Shown: one piece after another, positions 12,270 to 23,832 of the stretch | Numbering within the stretch: the stretch's first letter is position 1 | Layout: every line of letters begins with the position of its first letter | Assembly: GCA_905221605.1 (NCBI GenBank) | Contig: CAJNDS010001957.1 | Location: forward strand, 196,438-260,437 | Source: Symbiodinium natans | Lineage: Eukaryota > Sar > Dinophyceae > Suessiales > Symbiodiniaceae | Direction of reading: 5' to 3' | Length of the DNA stretch: 64,000 nt | Notes under the pieces: model-generated | What the model saw: the letters and a program-made list of their open reading frames with translations, nothing else | The model's database searches: none | Told to the model about the DNA's origin: nothing | Made by a program: the position numbers and the translations under genes

Positions 12270-14725
12270 ACTTCGTGGTCCTGACAAATGAAGATTTCGC
12301 TCGCACGAGTGCAGATTCCACAATGATGCATTATGCATCATTTCCTCGGCCAGCCCTGTGAACCATGGAGAGGCCTCCAATCATTCCAATGCGCGTGCCC
12401 GCTGCATAATATCAGCAGAAGAAGCCACTGGTATGCTACGTGTCGGCTATGCTCAAGCATGGCGAATGCCACAAGCGATGCCTCATGCACTTTCTGCACC
12501 GGAAATGGTACCTTGGTAGTGTATGGTAGAGGTAGAACCTTCCAACGAAGGACACATGGAGCTCACGAGGCCAGCAGTCAAAGAATAAGGCTGGGCCCAG
12601 GGTTCAGAAGTTCATATGGAGGCACGGAGGCTGTGGAGATTTTGAAAAATTTGCTCCTTAGGGAAACCTCCGACCAGCTATCAAGGCTATACAGTTGGTG
12701 ACATGGCGTCCTGTAAGATGATGTGTTGGGCCTCATCTTGGCGGAGCCTGTGCCGCGCTGGGCGTAAGTACTCCTAGACTGCAGCTGCAGTTTCGGACCT
12801 CGTCCCCACTTGGGGCTGTGCGATTCTAGGGGTACCGTGTTGGGGTGCTAGAAGGGGATCCTACTATGTGGGTATATTAGGGGTCCCTTGTTCTCGTAAA
12901 CCCCCACTTGTGTCCAGGCCAGCAGCTGGCAGGACCGACCTTCGAAAGTTCAACTGTGGGTTTTTTGGTGGGTTTTCTCTCAAGCTCACATGGAGGCTTC
13001 CGAACTTGGCGGTACCTGATTGGGGTCCTTATATGTCCTTGTTATAAGGGAATCCGATTATTCGGGGGTCTTTTGTAGCGGTCCCTTATTTTCGTAAACT
13101 CCCACATGGGATATGTGGAACAATGCCCAAAGGATTGGGGCGTGTGCGTGTGCACATCCCTGTGCCGGTGCAGGGACCCCATTTAGTCAAGCTAATTTCG
13201 TGAATAGCCATCTCGTGACTAGCAACCATGAGCCCAAAAGATCCGGTTAGTCCTTGTCTCACTTTTCTACACGGTCAAGCTCACGAAGTGAGAATACCAA
13301 CCGCATGAAGCACGGGGACCGGGAGGCCCTCGGAGGGCCTCCCCAACCTGTGCAAATGTCCTCATGTTGATTCTGGTGTAGCCAGACCACATATCATTCC
13401 TGGTGTCTAGCGTAGCTTTGGTACGAAACACGCACCATGAAAACAGCACACTTGTCCTTGTATGTCCTTTGCACAGCATCACGAACAGATGTCATGCCGG
13501 AGCTTTGCCAGCAGCAGGGTTGGGGGATGGGGGAAGGATCCAGTGTCTTTGGTGATGTACCCGATTTTAAAACAAGCCTGGTTTGTGATTTTTAGGCCAG
13601 GTGTGCACATGCGCTTCTGCATTGCAGCTAGAGCGTTGCCATTACATCTTGAGTATGATACCAGAAACTTTGAAACGTTTCGCTGGCAAAATTGTTGCGT
13701 TCCCAGGTTTGCTGTTCCTGGTTGATGCCAGTGGCATTCGATGTACTGCGCGTGTGGTTTCAGCGGTATGCGCGGCTGTTCCCGCGCGGATTTTCGGGCA
13801 TCCTTACCCAAGGAAAGAGTAACGAGCATGGCGCTGATGGACTCATGCTAGTATGTCCCCGTTCAGAGTGTTGATCTGGGCCATGTTCGTTTGGCGTGCT
13901 TTCATTGCGTGTTGTGCTTGCATAAGTGTGGTTGTGCGATTAGCTCCACGGCAGATGGCATGTGATCATTTCAGCACTGCGCGTCTTCTTCCAGCAATAT
14001 GATTGTGCTGCCGCTTCAACCCCCGACAAGCAACATCGGCATGTGCACCGCCAGGCCATGCTGCCTCGAATCCAACTTCCCAATGAACGCCACGCAACAG
14101 AAACCGGTTTGCATTTCTGCAAATGAATGCCGACAAACATTTTGTCTAGCCCGCTGAACCCTGACCCTGCAAACGTGCGATACAGGTCAAGACTCTGACC
14201 CCGACAACAGCAGGGAACAGCAGCAATCAAAACAACTCCCAAGAAGAACATCAACAAGAAAGCTCTTCATAGAAGTTCGCATGACGTCCAGAGAAACTTC
14301 CAAAAACTACCGTTCTTAGCAATCTAGCAGAGCGAACAGAACAAAACTCTCCAACAGGGCAACAAATCGAAGAAGCTTGGCTCAGGCATTTTGTTGTATT
14401 GCCAGATTCGCCGCCCTCCCAGGTTAGTTTTATTTCGATGGTTAGCTACATATTCTTCGCCACGAATCCACGAACTCTTTCTTGGTTGAAAATTCCAAGG
14501 TAAGCTTTCAATCAGAAGCTGTCACGAAGAGCAGTACTCAGAGAAACATGTAGGGCATCATCAAAGACGTCTGGTCCGCCTGGTGACCGGCATTTCAAAG
14601 CAAATCAAAGAAGTTTGTTTCTTGTGATGTTTAGTACCTGGCTGGATTGCAGCTCGAGTGCATTGCTGCAAATGATACGTCTTTTTGCCTGAATCTTTTT
14701 GAATCTCCATGACCGTTGCAGTCCC
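12270..14725. other. No gene assigned
   Basis: Contains two short dispersed elements with TCGTAAACCCCCA-type ends (about 12860-12910 and 13015-13105; see findings). An open stretch at 12333-12701 (+, 122 codons) and two others near 13.5-13.8 kb were inspected and not recognised. Confidence 0.45.
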
Positions 14726-14727
14726 GC

Positions 14728-14774
14728 TTCATGAGTGAGTGAGTGAGTGAGTACGTGAGTGAGTACGTGAGTAC

Positions 14775-14825
<51 letters not shown>

Positions 14826-14832
14826 TGGGTGT

Positions 14833-14869
<37 letters not shown>

Positions 14870-14880
14870 TGTTTGCGCGC
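14728..14880. repeat. (GAGT)n followed by (GT)n microsatellite
   Basis: GAGT/ACGT tetramers run to about 14776, then a long GT run interrupted by GGGTGT units near 14820-14836. Open frames across it encode only Cys-Val or His-Thr and are not genes. Confidence 0.95.
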
Positions 14881-16665
14881 ATTAGCACGCAGCCAAAAGC
14901 CGAATGTTTCAGATGTGTGTCAGGACGACTCGTGGAACCACACGGGTGGCACTCAGGACCCCTTTGCCTGAACAGGCAAAGTTGGAACCGATCAGGCAGA
15001 TTATTTTCTGTACATAGCGATCCATGCCATTCTCGTAAATCGTCAGAGCCGTGTCGGATACGACGCTTCACAGGATACCTAAGAGGCAAGCAAGGGTTGC
15101 GAACCCATCATGCGAATGGCCCATGCAAGCATCGCCGGCAGGATGACTCATGGCAAAGCCAAAGCTGGGGCCAGGACAAGTCAGGGACATGGGCACAAAC
15201 TGTGATGGCTTTTGGGCTTCAGTTTTAATTGGGTCCGACTTCTTCAGTTTGAATGGGCCCGGCAAAAAAAAAGACACAAATAGGCACATGCCTTGTCAAG
15301 GTCACGCCGTACTCCAGCCTCTTGCAAAATAAATCCGTGAAGTTCTGATTGAAGATGTGCTTGGCACGAAGGACCGTGGAAGTTCCAGTCGGCACAAGGA
15401 CAGCCGCCATGAGGCTGCCGGAGCACGGGATATTGGCCGTTTCTTGTCGGGTGAGAGCTGCGCGTCTTGTGTGAATTTGTGTGAGTGTAAAGCTCGAAAG
15501 CAAACACAACCGTTTCCAGCAAATAGGCTTTCGGACTGCAAGCTTCGCATGTCGCTTCACTGTGGTGCAGCACTACACAGGTCGCTGCAAACAGGGCTTG
15601 TTTCGGTACGACTGACACGCCCCCCCTCAGTTCACTAGACTCCTTGTGAGTCGCCCCACTGCACACTGCGAGCTCAACAGAGTTGCACAGTTTGCACAAG
15701 CTTCAGACCACGTGCCACTTCCCTCAGCAGCCTCGTCGTAGTTCGCTATCACATTGGGCTCCCTCCAGCATCAACTGCATGAACAAGATAGTGGAACATA
15801 GCCATCCATGCAATTCTCGTAAATCGTCAGAGCCGTGTCGGATACGACGCTACACAGCATACCTAAGATTGCAAAGGTTGCCAAGCCATCATGCGAATGG
15901 TGCAAGCATTGCCGGCAGGATGACTCATGGCAAAGCCAAAGCTGGGGCCAGGACAAGTCAGGGACATGGGCACAAACTGTGATGGCTTTTGGGCTTCAGT
16001 TTTAATTGGTGCCGACTTCTTCAGTTTGAATGGGCCCGGCAGAAAAAAGACACAAATAGGCACATGCCTTGTCAAGGTCACGTCGTACTCCAGCCTCTTG
16101 CAAAATAAATCCGTGAAGTTCTGATTGAAGATGTGCTTGGCACGAAGGACCGTGGAAGTTCCAGTCGGCACAAGGACAGCCGCCATGAGGCTGCCGGAGC
16201 ACGGGATATTGGCCGTTTCTTGTCGGGTGAGAGCTGCGCGTCTTGTGTGAATTTGTATGAGTGTAAAGCTCGAAAGCAAACACAACCGTTTCCAGCAAAT
16301 AGGCTTTCGGACTGCAAGCTTCACATGTCGTTTCACTGTGGTGCAGCACTACACAGGTCGCTGCAAACAGGGCTTGTTTCGGTACGATTGACACGCCTCC
16401 CCTCAGTTCACTAGACTCCTTGTGTGAGTCGCCCCACTGCACACTGCGAGCTCAACAGAGTTGCACAGTTTGCACAAGCTTCAGACCACGTGCCACTTCC
16501 CTCAGCAGCCTCGTCGTAGTTCGCTATCACATTGGGCTCCCTCCAGCATCAACTGCATGAACAAGATAGTGGAACATAGCCATCCATGCAATTCTCGTAA
16601 ATCGTCAGAGCCGTGTCGGATACGACGCTACACAGGATACCTAAGATTGTAAAGATTGCCAACCC

Positions 16666-17342
16666 TTCACTCACGGGATAGGCAAGAATCTATTTAGAGA
16701 AGGATAAAATCTTCTTAAGGATCAAACATACTTAAACAAGTATCAAAAAATGATAAAATAGCATCAACCAATCAAATATTTTCATAAGGAAGGCCGGAGG
16801 GAAGGAAGGAAGCAAGGAGGCAAGGAAGCAAGGCAGGAAGGAAGGAAGGAAGGAAGGAAGGAAGCAAGGAAGCAAGGAAGCAAGGAAGCAAGGAAGCAAG
16901 GAAGCAAGGAAGCAAGGAAGCAAGGAAGCAAGGAAGCAAGGAAGCAAGGAAGCAAGGAAGCAAGGAAGGAAAGAAGCAAGGCAGGAAGGAAGAAGGAAGG
17001 AAGGAAGGGAGGAAGGAAGGAAGAAAGGAAGGAAGGAAGGACGAAATGAAGCAAGCAAGCAAGCAAGCAAGCAAGGAAGCAAGGAAGGAAGGAAGGAAGC
17101 TTCTCTCTGCTTGTGCTGTGTGCGCAGCCCTATTGTGTTTGCCAATATGGGGGTTGGGGGGGGGGGCTGCGCCCCCAACCCCCCTCCCCCCCTCCCCCAG
17201 ACACCCCTCCACCAGCCCCCTACCCCTAAACTCACTCCCCCTTATTTCTGTTAACCTTAATGTAAGTTATTTTGATCTTTTGATCCCTGTGGTTTAATAT
17301 TTTGATCCTTATTTACCTTTTTTTTGATCCGTCACCCTCACA
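16666..17342. mobile_element. About 0.68-kb low-complexity insertion in duplication copy 3
   Basis: The unit in copy 4 runs GCCAACCC then ATCACGCGAACGG without interruption. In copy 3 these are separated by about 0.68 kb flanked by CACTCAC and CACCCTCAC. Near the ends, TTAAGGATCAAACATACTTA (16714-16733) and the reverse complement of TTAATATTTTGATCC (17294-17308) form an imperfect inverted repeat. The interior is a GGAA/GCAAGGAA purine tract (16796-17100) and a G-run/C-run hairpin around GGCTGCGCCCCCAACC. No transposase frame; probably a non-autonomous element. Confidence 0.5.
16796..17100. repeat. Purine tract (GGAA)n/(GCAAGGAA)n
   Basis: Nearly pure purine on the plus strand, alternating GGAA and AGCAAGGA units. 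The minus strand is open in three frames only because the complement lacks stops (Phe/Leu/Pro/Ser), so the 146-167 codon frames are spurious. Confidence 0.97.
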
Positions 17343-18257
17343 CCACGCGAACGGCCCTTCCAAGCATCGCCGGCAGGATGACTCATGGCAAAGCCACAGC
17401 TGGGGCCAGGACACTCCCAGTTTGGGGAGCATCAGGGACATACTCACAGGCAACGTGGCTCTGTGATATCTCTTGGGCTTTAGTTTTGAATAGGTCCGAC
17501 TGCTTCAATCTGTGATGAAATCTGATTGAAAATGTGCTTGGCACGAAGGACCGTGGAAGTTCCAGTCGGCACCAGGACAGCCGCCATGAGGTTGCCGGAG
17601 CACGGGAAATTGGCCGTTTCTTGTCGGGTGAGAGCTGCGTGTCTTGTGTGGCGTGTAAAGCCAGCCTGACAGCAACACAACCGTTTCCACGAGTTCAACA
17701 AAGCTGCGCACTTTGCACAAGCTTCAGACCACGTGCCACTTCCCCTCAGCAGCCTCGTCGTAGTTCGCTATCACATTGGGCTCCCTCCAGCATCAACTCG
17801 AGGAACAAGATAGCGGAACATAGCCATCCATGCAATTCTCGTAAATCGTCAGAGCCGTGTCGGATACGACGCTACAGAGGATACCTAAGACTGTGAAGAT
17901 TGCCAACCCATCACGCGAACGGCCCTTCCAAGCATCACTGGCAGGATGACTCATGGCAAAGCCACAGCTGGGGCCAGGACAAGGAGCACCAGGGGACATG
18001 GGCACAAGCTCAAGGGCAGCGTGGCTCTGTGATGGCTCTCGGGCTTCAGTTTTACATGGGTCCGACTTTCTCAATTTGTGTCGGGCACGAAGGATCGTGG
18101 CAGTTCCAGCCGGCACCAAAACCGCCACCACGAGGCCGCCGGGTGAGACCAGGGTTTTCGGTGGTGGAGAATCCTTTCAGCTTGCATCTGCACACGGGAG
18201 CCCGGCACCTGCAAAAGTCGGGTCCGTTCGAGGACCGGAACTCCTGGAACAGCGGCG

Positions 18258-18352
18258 AGGACTCAAGTGACTCAAGTGACTAAAGTGACTAAAGTGACCA
18301 AAGTGACCAAAGTGACTTAAGTTGACTTAAGTGACTTAGGTGACTAAAGTTG
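18258..18352. repeat. About 9-bp tandem repeat (AAAGTGACT)n, degenerate
   Basis: About ten diverged units alternating AAGTGACT, AAGTGACC and AAGTTGACTT. Confidence 0.9.
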
Positions 18353-18359
18353 TGTTGTG

Positions 18360-20615
18360 AGTGCGTATGCCGGCTTGTGAGCTCAGCACAGGACAGCCGA
18401 ACGCGGCATGGGGGTGCCACACCCTCAGCTCCTGCAGAGTTGGCAATGGAGAAACTCATCTTTTGGTGAAACGGTGTGCCAAAAACAAGTTCTGAAACAA
18501 GACGGCCTGCATGGATGCTCTCGCCGCTCTGGCCACTCGCGCGCTGGGAAGATGGACGCTATCAGCCGCTATCATCGTGCGGCCATGGATGCTGTAGCCA
18601 TTCGCACGCATTAGCAATATGGACGGTACTATCGTGCAGGCATAGACGCTCTGGCCGGAAAGGATGCGGTTAGTATGCGGGACACATGCAAAACGTGTGA
18701 ACATTCAGGGGGGATCCAGTTGTTCGAGAACCGAGGAAAATGACACTCAAGTCTAGCTCGTTGTGTGTTTACAGGCCATCGAAAAACACGCTGCGTACAA
18801 GAAGGGTTGGGCAAACATTGAGGGCCGATCCGAAGCTCAGGCCGACGGATGACTGGGCCTTTGTAGTTTAAGGTTTAAAGTTGAAAGCTAAGGGTGCCAA
18901 GATTTGCGGGCCTACACAGTCTGGGGATGCATGCAGGCATGGATGCTCTCGAACAAGCTCTGTAAACCCAGCTCAGCCCCCGGAAGGCCAACCATGAGCC
19001 AAACGCTTGGTCCGATTGGGAGAAGCCACATCACAACCAGGCTAGCGCGCGCGTTTGAGGATCTGATGCTCTCTTACTCAACTTGTTCAATGAGCTTTAA
19101 TGAGCGTTATAGGCTGCTGTTCGAGGAGTGTAGGCCGGAACTGAGGCTCGTGTACGAAGCATCAATGAGTGCAACACGCGACGCCGAAGCGTGAGTATAA
19201 GCATGGTGAAAGTACCGCAGTCAGGAGTCGAGTGGCTCCGGAAATTGGAATCGTCGCAACCGCTCGCAGGCCTCACAGGGACAGCAGGCAAGTGCTGGCC
19301 GCAAGATGGAGTCATCTCTGTTTTGGTTGAGTGAGGATCTGTGAGGATCTACCAGGTCTCAGGCATGTAAGGCATCCGAAAGTGAGGCAGGGAGGCACAG
19401 AGCAGGCACAGAGCGCTTGCCAGGACGAAGCATCAGACCCTTGGGCCAATTGGCAATCGCAAAGTGATGGTCAGGACACAAGAACGCCTGGATTCCTCCA
19501 ATGCCTTTGTTCGACATGTCAGAAGCCTTTAAAACAGAGCTCGCTGTTTGGCCCCACCCAAGCAATCACTCCGAAAATACAGAACAAGTGCCTGAAAGCT
19601 TTTTTCGATTCGACAGTAAAGTTGTTGCCGGATTTTCCAAGTGATCGAGCAAAGCGCGTTTGCGTTTGCTGTTTGAAGGGATCACTGATCACCCTGACCG
19701 TTCTGTCACCCACCCGTCTGCTTCTTTGTGGACCCCAACTAGTAATCAGGTGCCACATCTTGTCGAGCCAAGATACTTCGACAAAGCAAAAACCAGCACG
19801 CACAGTGGACGTGAATTAGGCACAGGTCAGCAAGGTGCCCTAGGGCTCGGCAAGGCTTTCGTGTGATCCTTGTACTTCAGATGTTGTAGGGGGTCGGGTA
19901 ACCTCTCCCATCCAAGCTGCAGGACACCTGGGGCGGTGCTACAGGCCTCGACAGCAACATCAAAGCTGACAGGGGCTTGCTGCAACGAATCTGGTTGTGC
20001 CGTATTGTGCTTGTGCCAGCAGCAGTTGGGTTTCCGACCCTGGCCTTCCCGCACCAGCATCGCCCTTAGCTGCCTTAGCTCTGTTGTCCCGACAGGTTCG
20101 AAAGACAAGGACTGGGATGGCGTAAATCGTTGGGCTTCGCACTCAGCTGTGCCTGTCAAACCCTTAGTGCATTGATGTCTGTATGGGTGCGTAATGGTTG
20201 GGGACAAGACGTGGAGACGCAGAGATGCGAAGACACTTGCCGCGCGAAGTCAGCGGCTTCAAACATCCACGGCGTCAACGGCGCCAGTGAACGTCGCTGG
20301 ATAGATCGTCTCACTGCTGCCTGTGGGAACACAAGCCAGCAGCTCCCCCTCCTTTTCGGGGGGCGAGGGCCTGTGTTTTTATGGGGCAGGGGGGACCTTG
20401 AATGTCTACAGCGCGCTTGTTAGCGCACTCTCTTGCAAATTTTCAAGTTATATGGACAGAGATGCCGTGTATGTTTGTGTTTATGTATATATGCATACAT
20501 ATCTGCATCACCTATACCTTAAGCCTTGAAGATTGTGGCTAGTCGGAGGGCGGATGCCGAGAGAAGATTCGGAGAGGGGCTCGGGCTCGGGGGGTCAGGA
20601 TCGTTCAACGGGCGC
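18360..20615. other. Upstream of the helicase; no exon recognised
   Basis: The missing start codon and N-terminal exons of the helicase probably lie here or further upstream. I could not recognise them because this part of the family is not conserved. Open stretches at 18904-19194 and 19331-19819 (+) were not assigned. An (AC/GT)-like block is near 20470. Confidence 0.4.
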
Positions 20616-20682
20616 CCCCAAACCCCAAACCACAAACCCCTAACCCCTAAACCCCAAACCCCAAACCCTAAACCCTAAAATA
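20616..20682. repeat. Interstitial telomere-like tract (CCCTAAA, degenerate)
   Basis: About nine CCCTAAA/CCCCAAA units just 40 bp before the first helicase exon found. Confidence 0.9.
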
Positions 20683-20725
20683 TTCCGCTTTGGCACCTGT
20701 TGAGGCCACTCAGCTCTTAGAGCAG

Positions 20726-23248
20726 GATGAAGTGGACTGGACGACCCGACCGTGGCAGCCCCGGATAGTTTCTCCACCTCCGTGATCTGGCGTCAACTGG
20801 GTCAAAGGACCGTCGACGTCAAGAAGGACTTCTCCCAGGAGCGCGAATAGTTTTGCCGCAATGCCTTCCAAAATCAGCGAGCGTTCCACGGCGGCAAGCG
20901 ACGAGCCTTGTCTCAGGAGCTCGGCCATCACAATTCCAGATCAAAAGAAGAAATCGAAGAGATGCGACAGCTTGTAGCTCAGTGCTTTCTAGTCGGAGTA
21001 ACATGATGCCAACTTGGGACCCTGAAGGCCCTCATGTCGAGATGTGCTGAGGCGAAGCGGAATCGAGATCCTCGATGGGGACAGCCCAGTGCTCAGAATC
21101 ATCGTCCTCTGCCTACCGGTAACGGCGTAGCATGCACCGCGCAGAAGTATGAAAGCCAGGCGAAGAGCATCCCGTCCCAGGCCTCATCGACAACTTTGAC
21201 GAGGTTGGCTATGATATGACTGATCTGACTGATGTGACTGACGAACATGACTAGCACAGCAGTTCGCCAACCGAATTTTCCAGGCAGTAAGACAAATTCA
21301 AAGTCCGGCAGGCGTGCTGGCCGCAAGAAGTACAGCAAGCGTTGGTCGCAGAGGGCTTTGAGGCTTCGGTCAGATGATGAAGCGGCAGAGGTGATGATGG
21401 AGTCTAGCCTCCCGCAGGAACCAACTCCGATCCAGAAGCAGATCTGGTGCAGTCCTTACTGGGGCCCTTAATCCATCGTTGAACGTGTTTATCGCCGGTT
21501 CCCCGGTGGGGCGGGGTTTCAAGCTATTGTTTCGAGACCAGGCCCATCGCAACAAAGGGCCGCGACGTGGTGGGCATCGCAGAGACAGGCCCAACTTCGG
21601 CATAAAAGCACAGTTCTGGATCCTGTGCAAATCTCTTCGCAAGAGTGCGATCAATATCCAAAATCTTGAGCATCCAACCTGCCTCGATTTGAGCATCCCA
21701 AATGTCAAATCCTAAGACTCGTTCCCGCGCACCTGCAGACATTGGCACATTGGTACTGCATGGCACCGGCGCAGGATCCGGCAAGACAGTGTCGTACGTC
21801 CTGCCGATGATTACCCATATCCGGAATCAGGCCAGGGATGTAGCGAAGTTTTGGCATTCGGAGTCTCTGGAAATTGGGGGCTGCAGAGAGACCAGGCGCA
21901 GCCGCTGGAAGCCGGCGACGGCCCTGTGGGGCTGGTTTTGGCCCCAACTCGCGAGCTCGCGAGGCAGATTTTGAGAGCCGGGCACCCTGTCATGGGGTTG
22001 GGTGTTTCTCATGTTTCTGCTGTGTGCTCGCGAGAGCCACCTTGTAGATCGGCTACAGGTCTGCGAAAGGTATGGCGGGCAGGGGCCCAAGACAGGGAAA
22101 GCCCTTGAGTTTCGGGTTAGCCCTGATCGACGCGGGCCTTGGCAAACATGTCGTGTCGCCCCAAGTCAGCCGCTACATGTCTGTGCTGCACACCGGCCGA
22201 GGTTGCACGACATGAAATCAACGACGATAGTTGGCGGCACGAAGATTGATGCGCAGAAACAAATGCTTCAGGAGACCGTTGTCGTCTTGTGGGATCATGC
22301 GGGTCAAGCCCAGAAGGGATATAGGCACATTGGATATTAAGAGAAACCTTCAGGGCAGGGGTCACGAGCTGTAACGTGAAGCCCCAAGCATCGAATCGCA
22401 AGGAGCAAAACCACATCATTGTGGCCACCCCTGGACGCTTCCTTCAGGCCTGTGGGCGCTGTGGGCGCAACACTTTGCATAATCACCAGCATGGCAAAAG
22501 CGGCGGAATTGGTTCTGCCATCTCGACACTTCAGTCTCTGTCCCAAGCGTGGTGTAAGAGCACAATCTTGTCGGCAGCCTTGTGCCAGCAGTTTCGCTGA
22601 CTTCAGGCCTTGGGTGACGAATGGACGACGCTGAACCGGTGCACGCCCGGAGACCCTGCTTGCCTTGTGGTGCAATCTACGGTTCACCACGCTGTGTAAC
22701 GGTGCTCATGCTGAGGTTCGTCGTTCTGGATGAAGCGGACGAGCTTTTGAAGAAAGAGGGGTTTGAGTATGACATCAGGCGCAGTTGTTTCGAGGTTCCT
22801 CCACAAAGCATTGGGCATGTTCTTGTTCACCAAACTCTGCTCAGGGCTATCATGACGCAGGAGCCGGCCTCAGCCTTCCCATGCTTTTGTTGTCGTAGTG
22901 CAGAGATGTTTTCAAGTAGCATGCCAGCCAAAGTGTAGGTAGTGGGCAAAGCGAGAGCTTTGTGATGTTCGCCAGATGGCTTCATGCAACTGTGTCAGGT
23001 GCGAAAAGAGCGTCAGGTGCTGATGTTCAGTGCCACGTGGCCCGAGGCCCGCTGACACGTTTTTCGCCAGAGCGGGACCCTATGGACCCGACGGGACCCC
23101 ACCATATTGACAAGTGCGACAGACAATTGAAAGTCTTGTAGCAGGCCGACAGGCCTCTGTGGTCTTTGTTCAGGGTTGGCAAGCACGTGTCAACGCTTAG
23201 CATCCTCTCCAATGAATTGTCAGGACGTGCAGAACCTTGCTGGAGAGA
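20726..23248 (+). other. Helicase exons 1-16 (N-terminus and RecA domain 1)
   Basis: Exons: 20726-20757, 20808-20838, 20917-20969, 21052-21083, 21160-21212, 21391-21446, 21542-21588, 21775-21830, 21896-21976, 22059-22078, 22202-22271, 22403-22447, 22607-22638, 22716-22794, 22999-23046, 23224-23248. Intron donors in order: GC, GA, GC, GC, GA(?), GT, GC, GC, GC, GC, GA, GC, GT, GT, GC, GC; all end AG. Exon 7 carries KGRDVVGIAETG and exon 8 begins SGKT, so the P-loop is split by an intron. Exon 9 has LVLAPTRELA, exon 11 IVGGTKIDAQK, exon 12 HIIVATPGRFLQ, exon 14 FVVLDEADELLK and exon 15 RQVLMFSATWPE. Exon 10 is only 20 nt and exon 16 only 25 nt; intron 1 is 50 nt. The exon 5/6 junction is the least certain: the donor could lie a few bases later. 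Confidence 0.85.
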
Positions 23249-23795
23249 GCCTCACCCAGCACGAATTTAAAGTGAGGGCAGTTTCAATCTTATGTGCAAA
23301 CCTGGGGATTTCATGCTTCGGACTTAAGGTTCTGACATGGTAACTCAGGATTTGCACTGCGAAAGACGATGGACCACCTGCGATGGGCTCAAGCGGCTTG
23401 CGCGTTCAGCGAAGTGGGCATCTTGCGTTCGAATAGAGGTTTGGAGCCCGAATGTTTGGATGATTAAACCCTAAACCCAAAACCCTAGACCCTAAACCTA
23501 AACCCTAAATCCAAAACCCTAAACCCTAAACCTAGACCCTAAGCCCTATTGGGAGTTCTCAGTGTTCTCCGAGGTCCACGTCCGCATCGGCGGAAACCGG
23601 CTGGCGGCATGCAGCTTGGCTGCACAGCCGCTGGGAGATGCGCCCAATCGTCTGGCATGGGACATGTTTGTGGACAAGCCATTTTGCCGAAAAAAACACA
23701 AATAAAAAATAAATAAATATAAATAGACATAAATACAAAAATAAATACATAACTATAAATTAATAAATTAAAAGACGTAAATAAACAAAAAAAAA

Positions 23796-23832
<37 letters not shown>

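Larger units (their letters stand above)
15018..18140. repeat. Tandem segmental duplication, unit about 780 bp, four copies
   Basis: A block starting AGC(G/C)ATCCATG begins near 15018, 15800, 16578 and 17822. The first two copies are nearly identical over 780 bp, and the third and fourth are more diverged. Each carries a segment at about +350 to +440 with good reading frames on both strands: plus RRTVEVPVGTRTAAMRLPEH and minus MAAVLVPTGTSTVLRAKHIF. In the most diverged copy (18080-18140) these become RRIVAVPAGTKTATTR and VAVLVPAGTATILRAR. Coding is possible but the strand is unresolved. Copy 3 is split by the 16666-17342 insertion. Confidence 0.85.

Noticed and set aside
14631-15228. Frames of about 150 codons on both strands at the GT microsatellite
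   Set aside because: The core is only Cys-Val or His-Thr from (GT)n.
16732-17235. Minus-strand frames of 146-167 codons rich in Leu, Pro, Phe and Ser
   Set aside because: Product of the GGAA purine tract; all three frames are open.
23680-23700. Possible spliced-leader-like word CATTTTGCCG
   Set aside because: Only a partial match to the dinoflagellate leader as I recall it, with no downstream Sm-site or exon context.
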